A stretch of DNA of 64,000 nt from Saccharomycopsis fibuligera x Saccharomycopsis cf. fibuligera (Eukaryota; Ascomycota; Saccharomycetes; Ascoideales; Saccharomycopsidaceae), in the NCBI GenBank assembly GCA_001936135.1, contig CP012809.1:4513501-4577500 (forward strand), written 5' to 3'. Within the stretch, counting starts at the first letter, position 1. The number at the start of each line of letters is the position of its first letter. Positions 50,001 to 57,886 of this stretch are shown here, one piece after another. A program made the translations under genes and the position numbers. The notes beneath the pieces are model-generated. The model searched no databases, had not been told where the DNA came from, and saw only the letters and a list, made by a program, of their open reading frames with translations.

Positions 50001-50912
50001 TTTTGGCTTGATACGGAAATTATCATCAAGCCATGAGTGTCTGCTATGATCAGAAAGTTTTTGGTAAAAATCAAAACGATCATAAAATTTGATACTGCGG
50101 ACAAAAAAGGGCAAAGTTTCTGTTGAGTAGCCAAAAGTACCAACGATGTAACATAAACATGTCTTGATTAAGCTGTGCAAGTTGTCCTGAAACTCTTTGT
50201 CGCTGATACGGAGCCCATCACGGGTTCTTTCTTCTTGTTCTTCTTCTTGCTTGCTATCGCCGGACTTTCTATTGGCTTCTTCCTGTTTGGCCCTTACTTC
50301 ACACATACAATGAAGCTCATTATTCCAAGCTTCGGGATCACCACAATCGCAACAGCCGCCACTATTATCTTGGGAGATATTAGTTTCAATGACATGGCCC
50401 TCATGATCATCTTTATTAAAACAATGAACACAAAGTACGCACGTATTGTCAAACCCACATTGGACACAGCGGTACAATGGCTCACCAAATTTGAATTTTC
50501 GACCACAAGGACGGCCACGATGCACCGGATTCATCAGCTTTTTGGAGTTTTTATTATTCAAGGAACTATTTTTGGCTTCGTTATTGTAATATTGGTGGAC
50601 ATCTTTGAAGAACTGGCCCTTGCTGAGCAATGGCAGTTGCAAGACATCAGTATCCCAATCGGTGGGGAATTTAGACTTGTCGAGCCCCGGAAACACAAGC
50701 GGTGTATAATCTTTTTCAGTGTACTTGGTGTTGGCGTTACCTTTGTTGCCATTCCCGTTGGCTATCTCTTTGGTAATGATATGTGATAAAGCAAAGTTTA
50801 ATGCTCTTTTGACATTGCCTTCGAGTAAGCTGCGCTTAGTGATGGAGTAGTCTAGCTTTTCTGGTAAGCCGGCCAAGAACTGCAACAACGGTAATTGCTG
50901 CTCCACTGACAT
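44094..50912 (-). CDS. UBR1: N-recognin E3 ubiquitin ligase Ubr1
   Basis: E3 ligase of the N-degron pathway, working with the E2 Rad6. The UBR box (about 131-204) is intact: RGRPCGRKFKFGEPLYRC, CVQCGFDNTCVLCVHCF, DHEGHV and the SGGCCDCGD zinc residues that bind basic N-terminal residues. A ClpS-like region for bulky residues should follow at about 300-400. A basic coiled-coil segment (about 1190-1225) resembles the BRR region. The RING-H2 finger spans about 1255-1383, from CILCQ through CNHAIHYKC to CPLCQ. The UBLC/Ubr1 cap domain lies towards 1850-1980 with CLHCGKQIYD. A long Asp/Glu-rich tail follows. The 2272 residues exceed S. cerevisiae Ubr1 (1950) mostly by this tail. UBR2 is the alternative, but the UBR box favours UBR1. 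Confidence 0.92.
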   Translation of the reverse strand: MSVEQQLPLLQFLAGLPEKLDYSITKRSLLEGNVKRALNFALSHIITKEIANGNGNKGNANTKYTEKDYTPLVFPGLDKSKFPTDWDTDVLQLPLLSKGQFFKDVHQYYNNEAKNSSLNNKNSKKLMNPVHRGRPCGRKFKFGEPLYRCVQCGFDNTCVLCVHCFNKDDHEGHVIETNISQDNSGGCCDCGDPEAWNNELHCMCEVRAKQEEANRKSGDSKQEEEQEERTRDGLRISDKEFQDNLHSLIKTCLCYIVGTFGYSTETLPFFVRSIKFYDRFDFYQKLSDHSRHSWLDDNFRIKPKASEKYVLLLWNDEEHPYDYAASTIRKASKCSASRSEQIAIKIDSEGRDVLLVSDQPMELYDTYCEIHVPSRVCDEGLVPSIMDLQGFLQEEICFYIANWIQELLEHPNDKLLSLVREHLVKVMLEKLPISADDEFYEFNNKRDRIVRGLLTTDGQIPKYQFSVDLSEYDVNDDEKKQNEPEMNSIVEYLLYFDIRYMKKLRKEMHSLIVESLVTNLDFKNKFLLKYINLYPYLLKQMTFDREFNYTIMFDVAVQLFSAPSAAITLAIKGLFHRVLLGIYELFRERTRPNGKWKEPEYVVPNSKVAIKRYLRTIKRGLQDLMYLVDKLPEKYKIYFYTPKNMLVVIQLLSMFQSSYLVRRKIGEHVSVESKSHLVLIEMLDPILKVLTTMFNGKEFSTSNAEGAIEDNVGLVKQALQLVRDEYWNTISPPQAEVVELFGQNYQVNSFKVSSDEVGILNPLNTLFSILLENNDLKLLQQNSDNFIEELSVVAEVSLRTIVFCGQVSARLWVRNGMSILFLQSVYSQLALGANFSAHGYMRDIHLNQMYFYFAPDPQNVLVNVIDRWELLNWVKGTESHQQTIYGDKFQFLIYEFFLFFYRLVTERKFFIPQTSQQKTKNSILYVVIYSLSTGPLTYMDISEEIRVEDTGTLIRDVLNEVADYKPPVGLNDSGTFSLKEKYFHELDPFSMFSSSVEEVFVAVRNKLFRIEQQRAKREGTSCKYKDIDDVILKPSFASLENKEEGENSAEGYQKYTDFIRTDIFNKVICKGFEVFIKTANDHNLQLLLHLTHAVFLDNENVKGKEYFPESYAVIINQLFSIVQHPKLYKVSKAKAFYLLQYLIKTHENKVYDQLEAEFSTQSVQDFKTSLDKTHQDEEKAKRRKLIEEKKKRAFEKLAAQRRKFEQNNNIKRQQRDIDVDDPNSKAKAGSPSALAAEGNDDDSDAEMEDESHNHGAKTCILCQREQNLDEVFVVIANCVEHDAFWNLPSDETLFKQAFNDWDNSVGLKEFIDKEGKIFPFQEKITAPVPAAALGDSASSDNVVESRSLVDTRNIIVSCNHAIHYKCLTQIAGESLGGNLTCPLCQFTGSIVIPCLLSEKLKADVFDHLFKNKDTEESSENIDEFLSWYNGLTKEDKDLEENASSITAFKNKNPEIWQTLISEENYNKIAHTHSRYHAAYHHVAHRACVVLSSVNNVDAVTSLSQMISNTIATLELASRFSSDEPYSQYLSEIPEITYAFLRTLIQFRVSLDIEGIAPPMRNSINKQKQQVLPPQPTFIRGFLSGVFSFRMMFDVAYTRNIASTIKGVFNRISDHSILFETIGAMGAKHFKKITDRDSLDQLKQVLSKIINPSTQSLTGLEDDFINGLVLILERCLLGFFRQMTIFIKALTFDINSTNVFYQIDNIINDQVIGPIENSLYDEDYPQTLESYYKFFNVPNVLEVLKLLNRETDFYLKIFKRVFDNGNDTKFEFVDYPGIVKLLPLPERLDSFSIEAQKLFEILSSRSEEDREIYSRDLKHRADYVICLHCGKQIYDNKKDKFSMVAPMESKMKEHANDKSLGRHCLFLSPNENHLSLITSTHGIFSYPLVMNAPYINNLGESGQRALHQASLVTLSEKRYRNIIKNWLVDRYYSYASRMVSSTRFRNFADAFANFGAEGQEDDDEADTAGPLFGAATAAMVAGEVDDGDDNEDEDDDEGAMAEGEPIILGPRAGFTRPGGPVFRRFTIDPEPNVDESDEERDMDDVDAEEEEDMFVPTRRAFANIFGGAGAGARAGGGIGRFDDDDDYDEEIEFDEDEEDPNTRQAMRQFREGLLFGGGNGMFHDLRQIADLAERANAGRANANANAEVDDDDDENQTEARAGGRTDLSRRMESQLAEQIELARLFNNGYAMGIDQDHLNRLPEIAEALFANQASVSSDDDGDDGDEDDGNDDDGNDDDFTDAHSHDVDEIDDDYNDESDDYDDDGEHEIDMTY

Positions 50913-51314
50913 TGTTGGGTTGAGCTATGCTAAAATTCTGCCTATTTTGCCTTTTTTTTTTGTTGTTGTTTTTTGTCTTCTGGCTCTTTAAATCAGCGTG
51001 TACAATGTGAGAATTGAAACTGCAGACTCTATTGAACAATTTGGGCAGCGCTTAAATTGAGTGTATGGCCTCAAAAGGGTTTGAGACCTGAGAATCGCAA
51101 GTTAATTTAGATTTCAGCTTTCTCAGAGAAAAAGCGGAATAAAAAAAAAAAACGGTTGTTAAGCAAAAAAAAAAAAAAAAAAAAAAATAAAAAAGTAAAA
51201 AAAAAACTAAAAAACAGTAAAACAGGATGGGTGGGGGGAAAGCAGAAAGCTGATTAATTGCTGTAATGTATGAAGGTGGATAAACCAATTGCAGTTGATT
51301 AATTGACTACGACC

Positions 51315-51358
<44 letters not shown>

Positions 51359-52152
51359 GATTGATAATGTAGCGCAACGGATGGAGTTAGTGGGCGATGA
51401 GCAACTGGCAGAAAGAAAAAACTATGCTAAGGGCCGTCTGCCAGGCGGGCTGTCTGTCTGTCTGTCAGTCTCATCGCTCGCATGCTGCTGTCCGTCGGCG
51501 CTAACAGTTCAGTTTCGCTGCTCACAATCTATAATCGATTAGCGAGCGAGCGTGCGAGCCATGGAACGCGGTGTACTCAACTGACGTTGGCGCTTAGCCG
51601 GTTTAGAAATTTTACGGGGATACCCGCCAGCGGAGATGCGTGTCTCTAGCGTGCGCACGGCAATCAAACGAGGTAGAAAAGCGTCTTTGTGGCTCCCCAA
51701 CATGCAGCATATGAGCTTCATGGAGACATAAAGGAAGAGGAGAGAAGACGACACAAAAGAGAAAGACAGCGGGTGGTGGTTTCAAGCAGCTTTATGCTTA
51801 GTCAGCTTGACACTCATTCGGTTTCACAGGGAATCAACTGTCTTAAATATAGCGTACCATTCAACGACTTTGTATCATTGTAAACAATTCGCTAATACCT
51901 ATAGAAAACCTTGACAAAAAAAAAATCTACTTTTGTAATTCAAGAAGAAAAGATAGAAAATAACAATTTAAATAATAAATAGAAGTGTTTCTAAAATAAA
52001 AGGAAAAAGTTTGAAGACCACGATAGTAAGCAAAGTAAACATGTATATGCGCAATTATGAAATTTTTTCTATTTTTTTTTAAAAAAAAGAGAGAAAACCT
52101 GGCCACCCCTACATAAATACTTGCAAAGACTTATAAACTTTTCCAATTTCCC
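50913..52152. other. UBR1 upstream region with CTGT microsatellites (1.24 kb)
   Basis: UBR1 promoter (first 300 bases, with A/T runs at 51140-51215) followed by compositionally odd DNA: (CTGT)10 at 51316-51355, (CTGT)4 at 51450-51465 and a GC-rich stretch 51480-51670 with short GCGAGC repeats. From 51900 it is AT-rich, with a T8/A8 palindrome near 52073-52088 by the transporter 3' end. No recognisable gene; short frames on both strands lack domains. Confidence 0.5.
51316..51355. repeat. (CTGT)10 tetranucleotide microsatellite
   Basis: Ten perfect CTGT units; a second tract of four units lies at 51450-51465. Confidence 0.9.
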
Positions 52153-54588
52153 TTATGGCCACTCCTCATTTTCACCAACCTCATCCTCCAACTCCAATTC
52201 CTCATTACTCTTAACTCTCAAACTCATCACCATTGCACCAATCGCCATCACCCCGCCAAACCGAAACACCCACCCCAAGCTATCGTCAAACATTCCTTCA
52301 AACTTATCATCTGGCTTAAAGCGGGCCGAAAGTAACTTGAAAAGAACACTGCTGAAGAGTGAACTAATTACTTGGGGCGCACTCACAAATACATTATGGA
52401 TTCCTAAGATGATTCCTGATTCATGTTCGTAATTGTTGTACTTGGCATTAGCGTTAGCGTGAACGTGTTTAATGCTTTCTTCAGCCCTGCCATTACCATT
52501 GGCACTACCATTGTCACCAATGTCAAAGTTAGTCTCACTGCCAGCGTTAGCACCGGCTACTGGATGTTGCTGTTGTCTTGCTGCTGCTGCTGCTGCTGCT
52601 GTTGCCGCTGCTGCTGCCGTAGTTGTCATTGATGCCGCCCCGCTTGCAGAAATTGACTTTTTTTCTTTAATTCTCGTTATCTCTTCTGCAATAAGCACAA
52701 ACGGTGCCCAAAGTGCACTTCCCCAAGGAATCCCCAATACCGCAAACATTACAATTGCTTGGGTTGAAGTAGTTATCCAAAATGTTGAAATCATACATAG
52801 GACAAAAATTCCGTGTGAGATTGTCCATGAGCGTTGAACGCTGAGTTTTGTTGGGGATGTTGATAACTTTGATAGCCAAAATTTGAACTTGCTATTAGGG
52901 ATAACTCTAATATGGCTACTAGAATCGCTGCTGCCGCCGTTGTTGTCATACTGGCTGTCGTCGTTATTTGATAAGGGATCAGGATCAGTGTAAAGTCGTT
53001 GTGCTACGTTGGTTCTTTGCTTTTTTTCAACAAAACGGGGCAAAATAATGTTAATCAATAGAGAACTAATCGAGTGCACAAGTAATGCAGTGGACCCTCT
53101 TCTAGTACTATCTTCCAAAAGTTTTTGTTTTTCTGGTGCAGTCAATGGCGGTAAATCAGGCCCGCCGATTTCGTACCTTTGCTGCACAACTTCATAAATA
53201 TACAACTCTCCAACATACGTGGTTGTGTAAAAAAGCATGGGAAAGTATCCAATCCACGCCAAGAATTCTGTCAAGTTGACAATCTTGACTTGAGGTGAAA
53301 GCCGTGATATGCTGTATGCTGTTTGCCGGTAAAGTGAAATAATCAAGTTTTTAATACCAGTATCTTTTTCGTCTAAGCCTAAATCTTTTAGTTTTCTAGC
53401 GGTCTTCTTGCGTTCGTTTCTTATGAGTAGGTCAGTGCGCGGGTTGCGTTCTTTGATCAAATAACATCCAACAATCGTTATTGCCAGTAATATGATAATA
53501 GCGGTTGTGGTGATAGACTTGAATTGAGTCTCGCCAAACCAACGAGGAGTGAGTTGAGTCAAATCAATGGACCCCAAATAATAGCCAAAAATATTGAACC
53601 CGCCAATCATTCTAGCGGCCCATGCATTAGCTACTTGCTGTTGATGTGAAGGAAGCATATCAACAATAAACGCTCTAGAAGCTGCTTGGAATGCGCTTAT
53701 GGAAAAATCCAACAAGTAAATGCCAAAAGTAGCAAAAGGTATCGTTTTCCTTTTGATATAATCTTCAGGTTTACCTTTGAGAAACCATCCGATAAACTGT
53801 ACTGAGTGAGCAAGTAAAAACAAACTCAAGCAAATGACAAAACACCCACCAACGATAAATGGTCGACGCCGGCCCCATTGCCAGTTGCTATTATCACTCA
53901 AGATCCCCACCACTGGCTGGCCCACCGTGCCGCTTAGCGGTCCTGCGATCCACACTAGGGCAAGCGCTTGCTTGGAGATGCCCAAGCTGAGCAAAAATGG
54001 GGTCCCTTCGCTGAATTCAACGGTCCATGCCATTTGCAATCCTCCGAGAATCAATGTGATTACAAGAATATAGAAAAGCGATCTGTCAGGGTTTAGCATA
54101 TTGGTAAGCTCAGTGGCACTGGTTATGGATATTTCTGAAGACGGAAATATGCTATCTAAGGAATCGTTGTCGTCGTGGTGGTTGGGGTGGTTGTGGTGGT
54201 GGCGGCTCGAGTAGCTAGGCTCTGTGGTGGACGTAGCAAGGGTGCTATCGTCAGCGGCTGTCAATAGTGGAGTTTGCGCTGGACTCTTAGTGGCTGTGTT
54301 ACTATAATTATTCTGGCTATTACTATTGATGTTGATGTTGGGACTCGAGTAGGAGGTATCACTCAGAGACTCGCCGTCTGCTGCTTCTGGCTGGAGTTCT
54401 ATAGGAGCTGAAGACTTGGTGTTGCTGTTGCTGTTGCTGTTGCCGATGTGGTCGTGCTTGTGTTTTTGGAGATGCAGAGTGTCAGAGTATATCGAGACGT
54501 TGCTGGAGCTCGCCAGGGTGCGATTGAGTCTGGGCATACGACTGCTGGCTTTCATGCTGTCGTGGTGTGTCTGTGTGGTATTACTCAT
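52153..54588 (-). CDS. GPH-family sugar:proton symporter (sucrose/alpha-glucoside type)
   Basis: 811 residues. A Ser/Asn/His-rich cytosolic tail of about 165 residues precedes a 12-segment major-facilitator core. The first helix (about 171-189) leads to the GPH signature LSDNSNWQWGRRRPF (about 231-245), which matches plant sucrose carriers and S. pombe Sut1. Also seen: QPVVG, AFIVDMLPSHQQQVANAWAAR and PWGSALWAPFVLIAEEI. An Ala/Gln-rich loop (about 660-745) interrupts the later helices, an unusual insertion. No sugar-binding residue can be assigned with confidence, so maltose, sucrose or another glucoside remains open. The first in-frame ATG is 54588; the frame runs eight codons upstream only from GTG. 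Confidence 0.83.
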   Translation of the reverse strand: MSNTTQTHHDSMKASSRMPRLNRTLASSSNVSIYSDTLHLQKHKHDHIGNSNSNSNTKSSAPIELQPEAADGESLSDTSYSSPNININSNSQNNYSNTATKSPAQTPLLTAADDSTLATSTTEPSYSSRHHHNHPNHHDDNDSLDSIFPSSEISITSATELTNMLNPDRSLFYILVITLILGGLQMAWTVEFSEGTPFLLSLGISKQALALVWIAGPLSGTVGQPVVGILSDNSNWQWGRRRPFIVGGCFVICLSLFLLAHSVQFIGWFLKGKPEDYIKRKTIPFATFGIYLLDFSISAFQAASRAFIVDMLPSHQQQVANAWAARMIGGFNIFGYYLGSIDLTQLTPRWFGETQFKSITTTAIIILLAITIVGCYLIKERNPRTDLLIRNERKKTARKLKDLGLDEKDTGIKNLIISLYRQTAYSISRLSPQVKIVNLTEFLAWIGYFPMLFYTTTYVGELYIYEVVQQRYEIGGPDLPPLTAPEKQKLLEDSTRRGSTALLVHSISSLLINIILPRFVEKKQRTNVAQRLYTDPDPLSNNDDSQYDNNGGSSDSSSHIRVIPNSKFKFWLSKLSTSPTKLSVQRSWTISHGIFVLCMISTFWITTSTQAIVMFAVLGIPWGSALWAPFVLIAEEITRIKEKKSISASGAASMTTTAAAAATAAAAAAARQQQHPVAGANAGSETNFDIGDNGSANGNGRAEESIKHVHANANAKYNNYEHESGIILGIHNVFVSAPQVISSLFSSVLFKLLSARFKPDDKFEGMFDDSLGWVFRFGGVMAIGAMVMSLRVKSNEELELEDEVGENEEWP

Positions 54589-55296
54589 GGTGGGATGCTG
54601 GCAATGGTGCACTAGTTAGTGGGTGTCTGGGAATGATGGGAACGGGGGTATTAATTGGCATACCGCTGATCGAATGCAAAGGAAGCGGGCGGCGAGTGAC
54701 AGCACTGACAGGCGGTGGATCCACAGCGCCGGTATCTGTCAGAAGCAAAAGAGAAAGTGTCTGTGTGTAGAGTAGATTACTATATTAATACACCATACAC
54801 CAGTATCAGTATCAGTATCAGTATCAGTATCAGCAGCCCCTGGTGAAGATCTCTGCAAAGCCAGATTAGAACGTTGGGCAATGTCTGCTTTTATTTTGCG
54901 TTATCGCACTACTACGTTACAGTGGTGTTGCAGTGACAGTGGCGGGGAGCGTCAGTCTTTGCTTTATAGTCTACGCGGCAAGCACTCAAGCGCAGCCAGT
55001 CAGTGTCTTCCATGTGGCTGTCTGCCATGTTTTACATTATGAATATACAATCCTATGTAGCTGTGAAACTAATCATCCTATGGAATAAATCTTTGAACTG
55101 ACGAGCGCGAAGAGCCAATGATGTGTAGTAGTAGCGGTTCTGAGTGCTCTGTAATAGTCTGCTTTGTGTTCTAGCGCTGCTGCTGCTGCTGCCAAAGGAG
55201 CCAGTCTTTTGGTCCATGGCTATCCTTGCGTAAACCAGTAGTGCGTTGCAAATGGACAGTGTCCTATTATTGCCCATGCCCTTGACATTAAATACC
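54589..55296. other. Transporter upstream region with a CAGTAT repeat
   Basis: Contains the 6-base tandem repeat at 54801-54830 and GC-richer DNA at 54640-54760. The minus-strand open frame at 55053-55331 begins at TTG and overlaps the next small gene, so it is not accepted. No RNA recognised. Confidence 0.5.
54801..54830. repeat. (CAGTAT)5 hexanucleotide repeat
   Basis: Five perfect CAGTAT units, about 210 bases upstream of the transporter start. Confidence 0.85.
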
Positions 55297-55515
55297 TCAA
55301 TCACTACCGTCTTCCTTTGAGAATCGCTCAAGCAACTTCACGTCAAACTTCATCGAACTGAGCTGGTTTCTCAAATTTTCAAGCTCTTGTTTGTCATTGT
55401 TGAGTGCCCCCTGCTGCACAGGAAGCACGCAGAGTTTCACCAAGACTACGGGCACTGCTGCTCCGACAACAAAGCCCAATGTGTTTCTTTTTATGAAGCG
55501 GGTTATGGCCAGCAT
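55297..55515 (-). CDS. Small putative mitochondrial membrane protein (72 aa)
   Basis: ATG-led. The N-terminus MLAITRFIKRNTLG is basic and amphipathic, followed by one hydrophobic segment (about 14-31, GFVVGAAVPVVLVKLCVLPV) and a charged helix (about 40-66, NDKQELENLRNQLSSM, with coiled-coil spacing). This layout is common among small yeast inner-membrane assembly factors. I do not recognise the family, and no domain is identifiable. Short length makes chance possible, but the ordered layout supports a real gene. Confidence 0.6.
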   Translation of the reverse strand: MLAITRFIKRNTLGFVVGAAVPVVLVKLCVLPVQQGALNNDKQELENLRNQLSSMKFDVKLLERFSKEDGSD

Positions 55516-55606
55516 GCTGTATAAAGTGAATTGATAAAAGTACTAAAAGAAAATATGGATTAGTTGTTGTCTCTTGTAAGTTATTTCTGAAAAAAGACAG
55601 AGAAAG

Positions 55607-55726
55607 ATGTCAGGAGACGGGGGGCCCCCGCGGCAATTAAATATTGATATTTCTGGAGGTCCCCTGCCCCGGGGGGGAAAGCCGATTGTTTGGACGCTCC
55701 GCTTCCCCGCGTTTTTGCTCTCGTAG
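55607..55726 (+). other. GC-cluster-like island with a 39-codon ATG frame
   Basis: A sharp GC spike with palindromic runs: six G then five C at 55619-55629, and CCCC followed by seven G at 55667-55677, separated by an AT core. Such G/C palindromes resemble the GC clusters of yeast mitochondrial DNA. The plus strand also reads as a 39-residue ATG-led frame ending at 55726. Either a mitochondrial-type cluster moved into the nucleus, or a very small gene. Confidence 0.4.
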
Positions 55727-55798
55727 ATCAAAACAATAACGTCAGGTACGTCATTCAAATTTTCTAACACAATTGCAAAGCTCAGAATCTTCTTCAAG

Positions 55799-55822
55799 TA
55801 TATATATATATATATATATATA
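55799..55822. repeat. (TA)n microsatellite
   Basis: About twelve TA units beside the GC island. Confidence 0.85.
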
Positions 55823-55939
55823 TTGGCAAACACAATAAACAAGAAACTACACCAAATGTGTCTCTGTCAACAAAAATTATAATTTTATTCATTTATTAGC
55901 CATAATAATACTACCGGAAATCTCAGCATTCTCCCCCAC

Positions 55940-56881
55940 CTACTCAATGCTCTCGATTGGATAGTCTTTTGGAAACAAAAAGTCCCCGTTACTCAACTTG
56001 ATCTCATAGGTGTAGTCGGCTTGGAAATCTGCAAACAAAGAATCTGGATCCTGAATTACTTGTCTGGTATATTTAGCATCCTCGTCAGCAATGACGTTCT
56101 TTTTGAAATTAACATTGGAATCTGCTAGCAATTGGGCATAGCAGCAGCCATCCATTAATGTGAAACGGTATGCTGCTTCATCCACCGTTTGACCCGTAGT
56201 CAACAACCCATGGTTCTGCAAAATCAATACAGTATTCTTAGTACCAAGCGCTTCAGCAATCCGGGCTCCTTCTTCTTCCTCAATAGCTGCCCCACCAAAG
56301 TCCTCATGAACTCCTTGGTTATCATGGAAAGCACAAGCATCTTGATTTAGCATTTCCAACGGCTTGCCAAATGCTGACCATGCTTTCCCATAAACTGAAT
56401 GTGTATGACAAGCAGCATTCACATCAGGTCTGGCTTTATGCAATGCTGAATGGATTCTAAACCCAGCAGCGTTCACCGCCACCCGATTACCGCCAATGAC
56501 TTGACCTTCTTCGTTGACTCTAACCATATCTTGAGCTCTAAGCATCCCAAAATGCACATTTAATGGATTGATCCAGAATGTGTCTGGATCTTCTGGGTCT
56601 CTAACTGAAATGTGGCCCGCTGCTCCCTCGGCAAAACCTTTACGGGCAAACACTCGGAATGCGCCAGCCATGTGCTCGAGGATATATTTGCGGTGTTCGT
56701 GAATGCTGTTGAATTTTTTAGGAACTGGGAACGGGTGAGGATAGCCGCCCATGGTAATGTTGTGTTGACCTTCTTCGGCAAGCTTGTAGCCTCTGGAGTT
56801 GACGGCAGAGCCAGTGCTGCTGGTGGCGCCGATGGCCTGTTTGGTATGGTGCTCAGATGTACTAGTAGTGGTACTGGACAT
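55940..56881 (-). CDS. Class II aldolase/adducin-domain protein
   Basis: 313 residues with one class II aldolase/adducin head domain (about 62-270). The metal-binding histidines are present: H159 and H161 in ACHTHSVYG, and H224 in QNHGLLTTG. GAAGHISVRDPEDPDTFWIN (86-105) is the substrate-loop block usual in fungal members. It resembles the fungal family that includes S. pombe Mug14. The bacterial relatives split sugar phosphates (fuculose- or ribulose-phosphate), but the activity of the fungal proteins is not settled. No targeting signal. The poly-Thr/Ser start (MSSTTTSTS) is variable. The first ATG lies at 56881. Confidence 0.85.
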   Translation of the reverse strand: MSSTTTSTSEHHTKQAIGATSSTGSAVNSRGYKLAEEGQHNITMGGYPHPFPVPKKFNSIHEHRKYILEHMAGAFRVFARKGFAEGAAGHISVRDPEDPDTFWINPLNVHFGMLRAQDMVRVNEEGQVIGGNRVAVNAAGFRIHSALHKARPDVNAACHTHSVYGKAWSAFGKPLEMLNQDACAFHDNQGVHEDFGGAAIEEEEGARIAEALGTKNTVLILQNHGLLTTGQTVDEAAYRFTLMDGCCYAQLLADSNVNFKKNVIADEDAKYTRQVIQDPDSLFADFQADYTYEIKLSNGDFLFPKDYPIESIE

Positions 56882-57112
56882 TGTAGATAGTATCGTATCA
56901 AGTTTGTGCTTTATATAATTTATCGATAAAAAGTAGTAGTGTGTATCTATATTGCCTGTATTATTTTATTGTTTTATTGTTTTATTATTTTGTATATGAT
57001 ATTACACTGGTTTGTTGCGCCGTAATGGTCTTTTCCTTCATTCTTTTCTTGACGCTTTGATTTTGCGCAAACATTCATCGCTATATATATATTCAGCGCT
57101 TACCGCTCCAGG

Positions 57113-57400
57113 ATGCGCAAGCGGCAATTTCCCGCTTCAGCACTAGCCGCGCTTTCACTCACCGCAGCTCAGCAAATATCTCAGCATCTCCCCAAAGATA
57201 AACAGTACCAAATTCACAGAGTGGAGTGTGTGTTTGCAATTGCCATCATAGCCGAAAAGACAAATGAAATAGTGAGTACAGCAAAGGGAAAAGATGGTCC
57301 AATTGCCGTTGATGCTTTGATAAGCCCATTGAGATGGGGAAAGAAAAACAGTTGCTATCTATCGGTGTGGCCTTCTCGTGGGGATTCCAGCCACTACTAA
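57113..57400 (+). CDS. Hypothetical 95-aa protein (doubtful)
   Basis: ATG-led and 95 codons long, starting in the DNA just behind a TATATATA string at 57083-57091, with an Arg/Lys/Ala-rich start (MRKRQFPASALAALSLTAAQ). No recognised domain. It may be chance, a lineage-specific small protein, or part of a decayed gene. Confidence 0.2.
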   Translation: MRKRQFPASALAALSLTAAQQISQHLPKDKQYQIHRVECVFAIAIIAEKTNEIVSTAKGKDGPIAVDALISPLRWGKKNSCYLSVWPSRGDSSHY

Positions 57401-57646
57401 TGACTGAGATAAGCGTTCGACTGTGTTGTAGGTAGCGTGCTTGATGGAGACTGCTAAGCTGTCGCGCCTTGTCCGGCTCAAGCCCCTGTGAATGGTATAT
57501 AGGTTACGAGCCCCGCAATACTCCCAATATAATAGGGACATACCCAGACATTGTGGCAACTAATGTGGAAAATCCTTATTTTGGGCTTTGCTTATTATAA
57601 AATAAATGCAAAAAAGATACGGGAAATCTTAGAAAAGAAATTGTGT

Positions 57647-57886
57647 TTATTGTTTTGTGTTAGCCGCTTTCAATGACTGTAACAGCCGTTTCCAGTTGTA
57701 ATTCTTGCTACTTGCTTTGGAATTCGATCTTTCTTCAGAGCAAGCATTACGTAGCGGTCTGTTTGTGGCATTAGTGTATGATGATGAGTTGGATATACTG
57801 CTAATTTCCAAGAAGACAATATAGTTTTGTTTAGACGGTGCATAGCTTCTGGAGAAATTAGGCACTGAATGGCGCCGTGGCGTAAA
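57647..57886 (-). pseudogene. Open stretch without ATG, possible gene relic or second exon
   Basis: About 80 codons open between a TAA (57887-57889) and a TAA (57647-57649) on the minus strand, with balanced, protein-like composition (start FTPRRHSVPNFSRSYAPSKQ, end NYNWKRLLQSLKAANTKQ) but no ATG. It could be the last exon of an unrecognised spliced gene or a decayed gene. Not matched to a family. Confidence 0.25.

Larger units (their letters stand above)
55516..55939. other. Intergenic region with GC island and TA repeat
   Basis: Holds a very GC-rich island (55607-55726, described separately), followed by (TA)12 at about 55799-55822 and AT-rich DNA near the aldolase gene 3' end. Confidence 0.6.

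Noticed and set aside
50175-50786. 203-codon plus-strand frame opposite the UBR1 N-terminus
   Set aside because: Begins without ATG and is antisense to the conserved UBR box.
55053-55331. 92-codon minus-strand frame near the small membrane protein
   Set aside because: Begins at TTG and overlaps the better-supported 72-aa gene.
57410-57560. Possible tRNA-Ser (GACTGCTAA string near an anticodon-like position)
   Set aside because: Neither the acceptor stem nor the T arm pairs, and the B-box match is poor.
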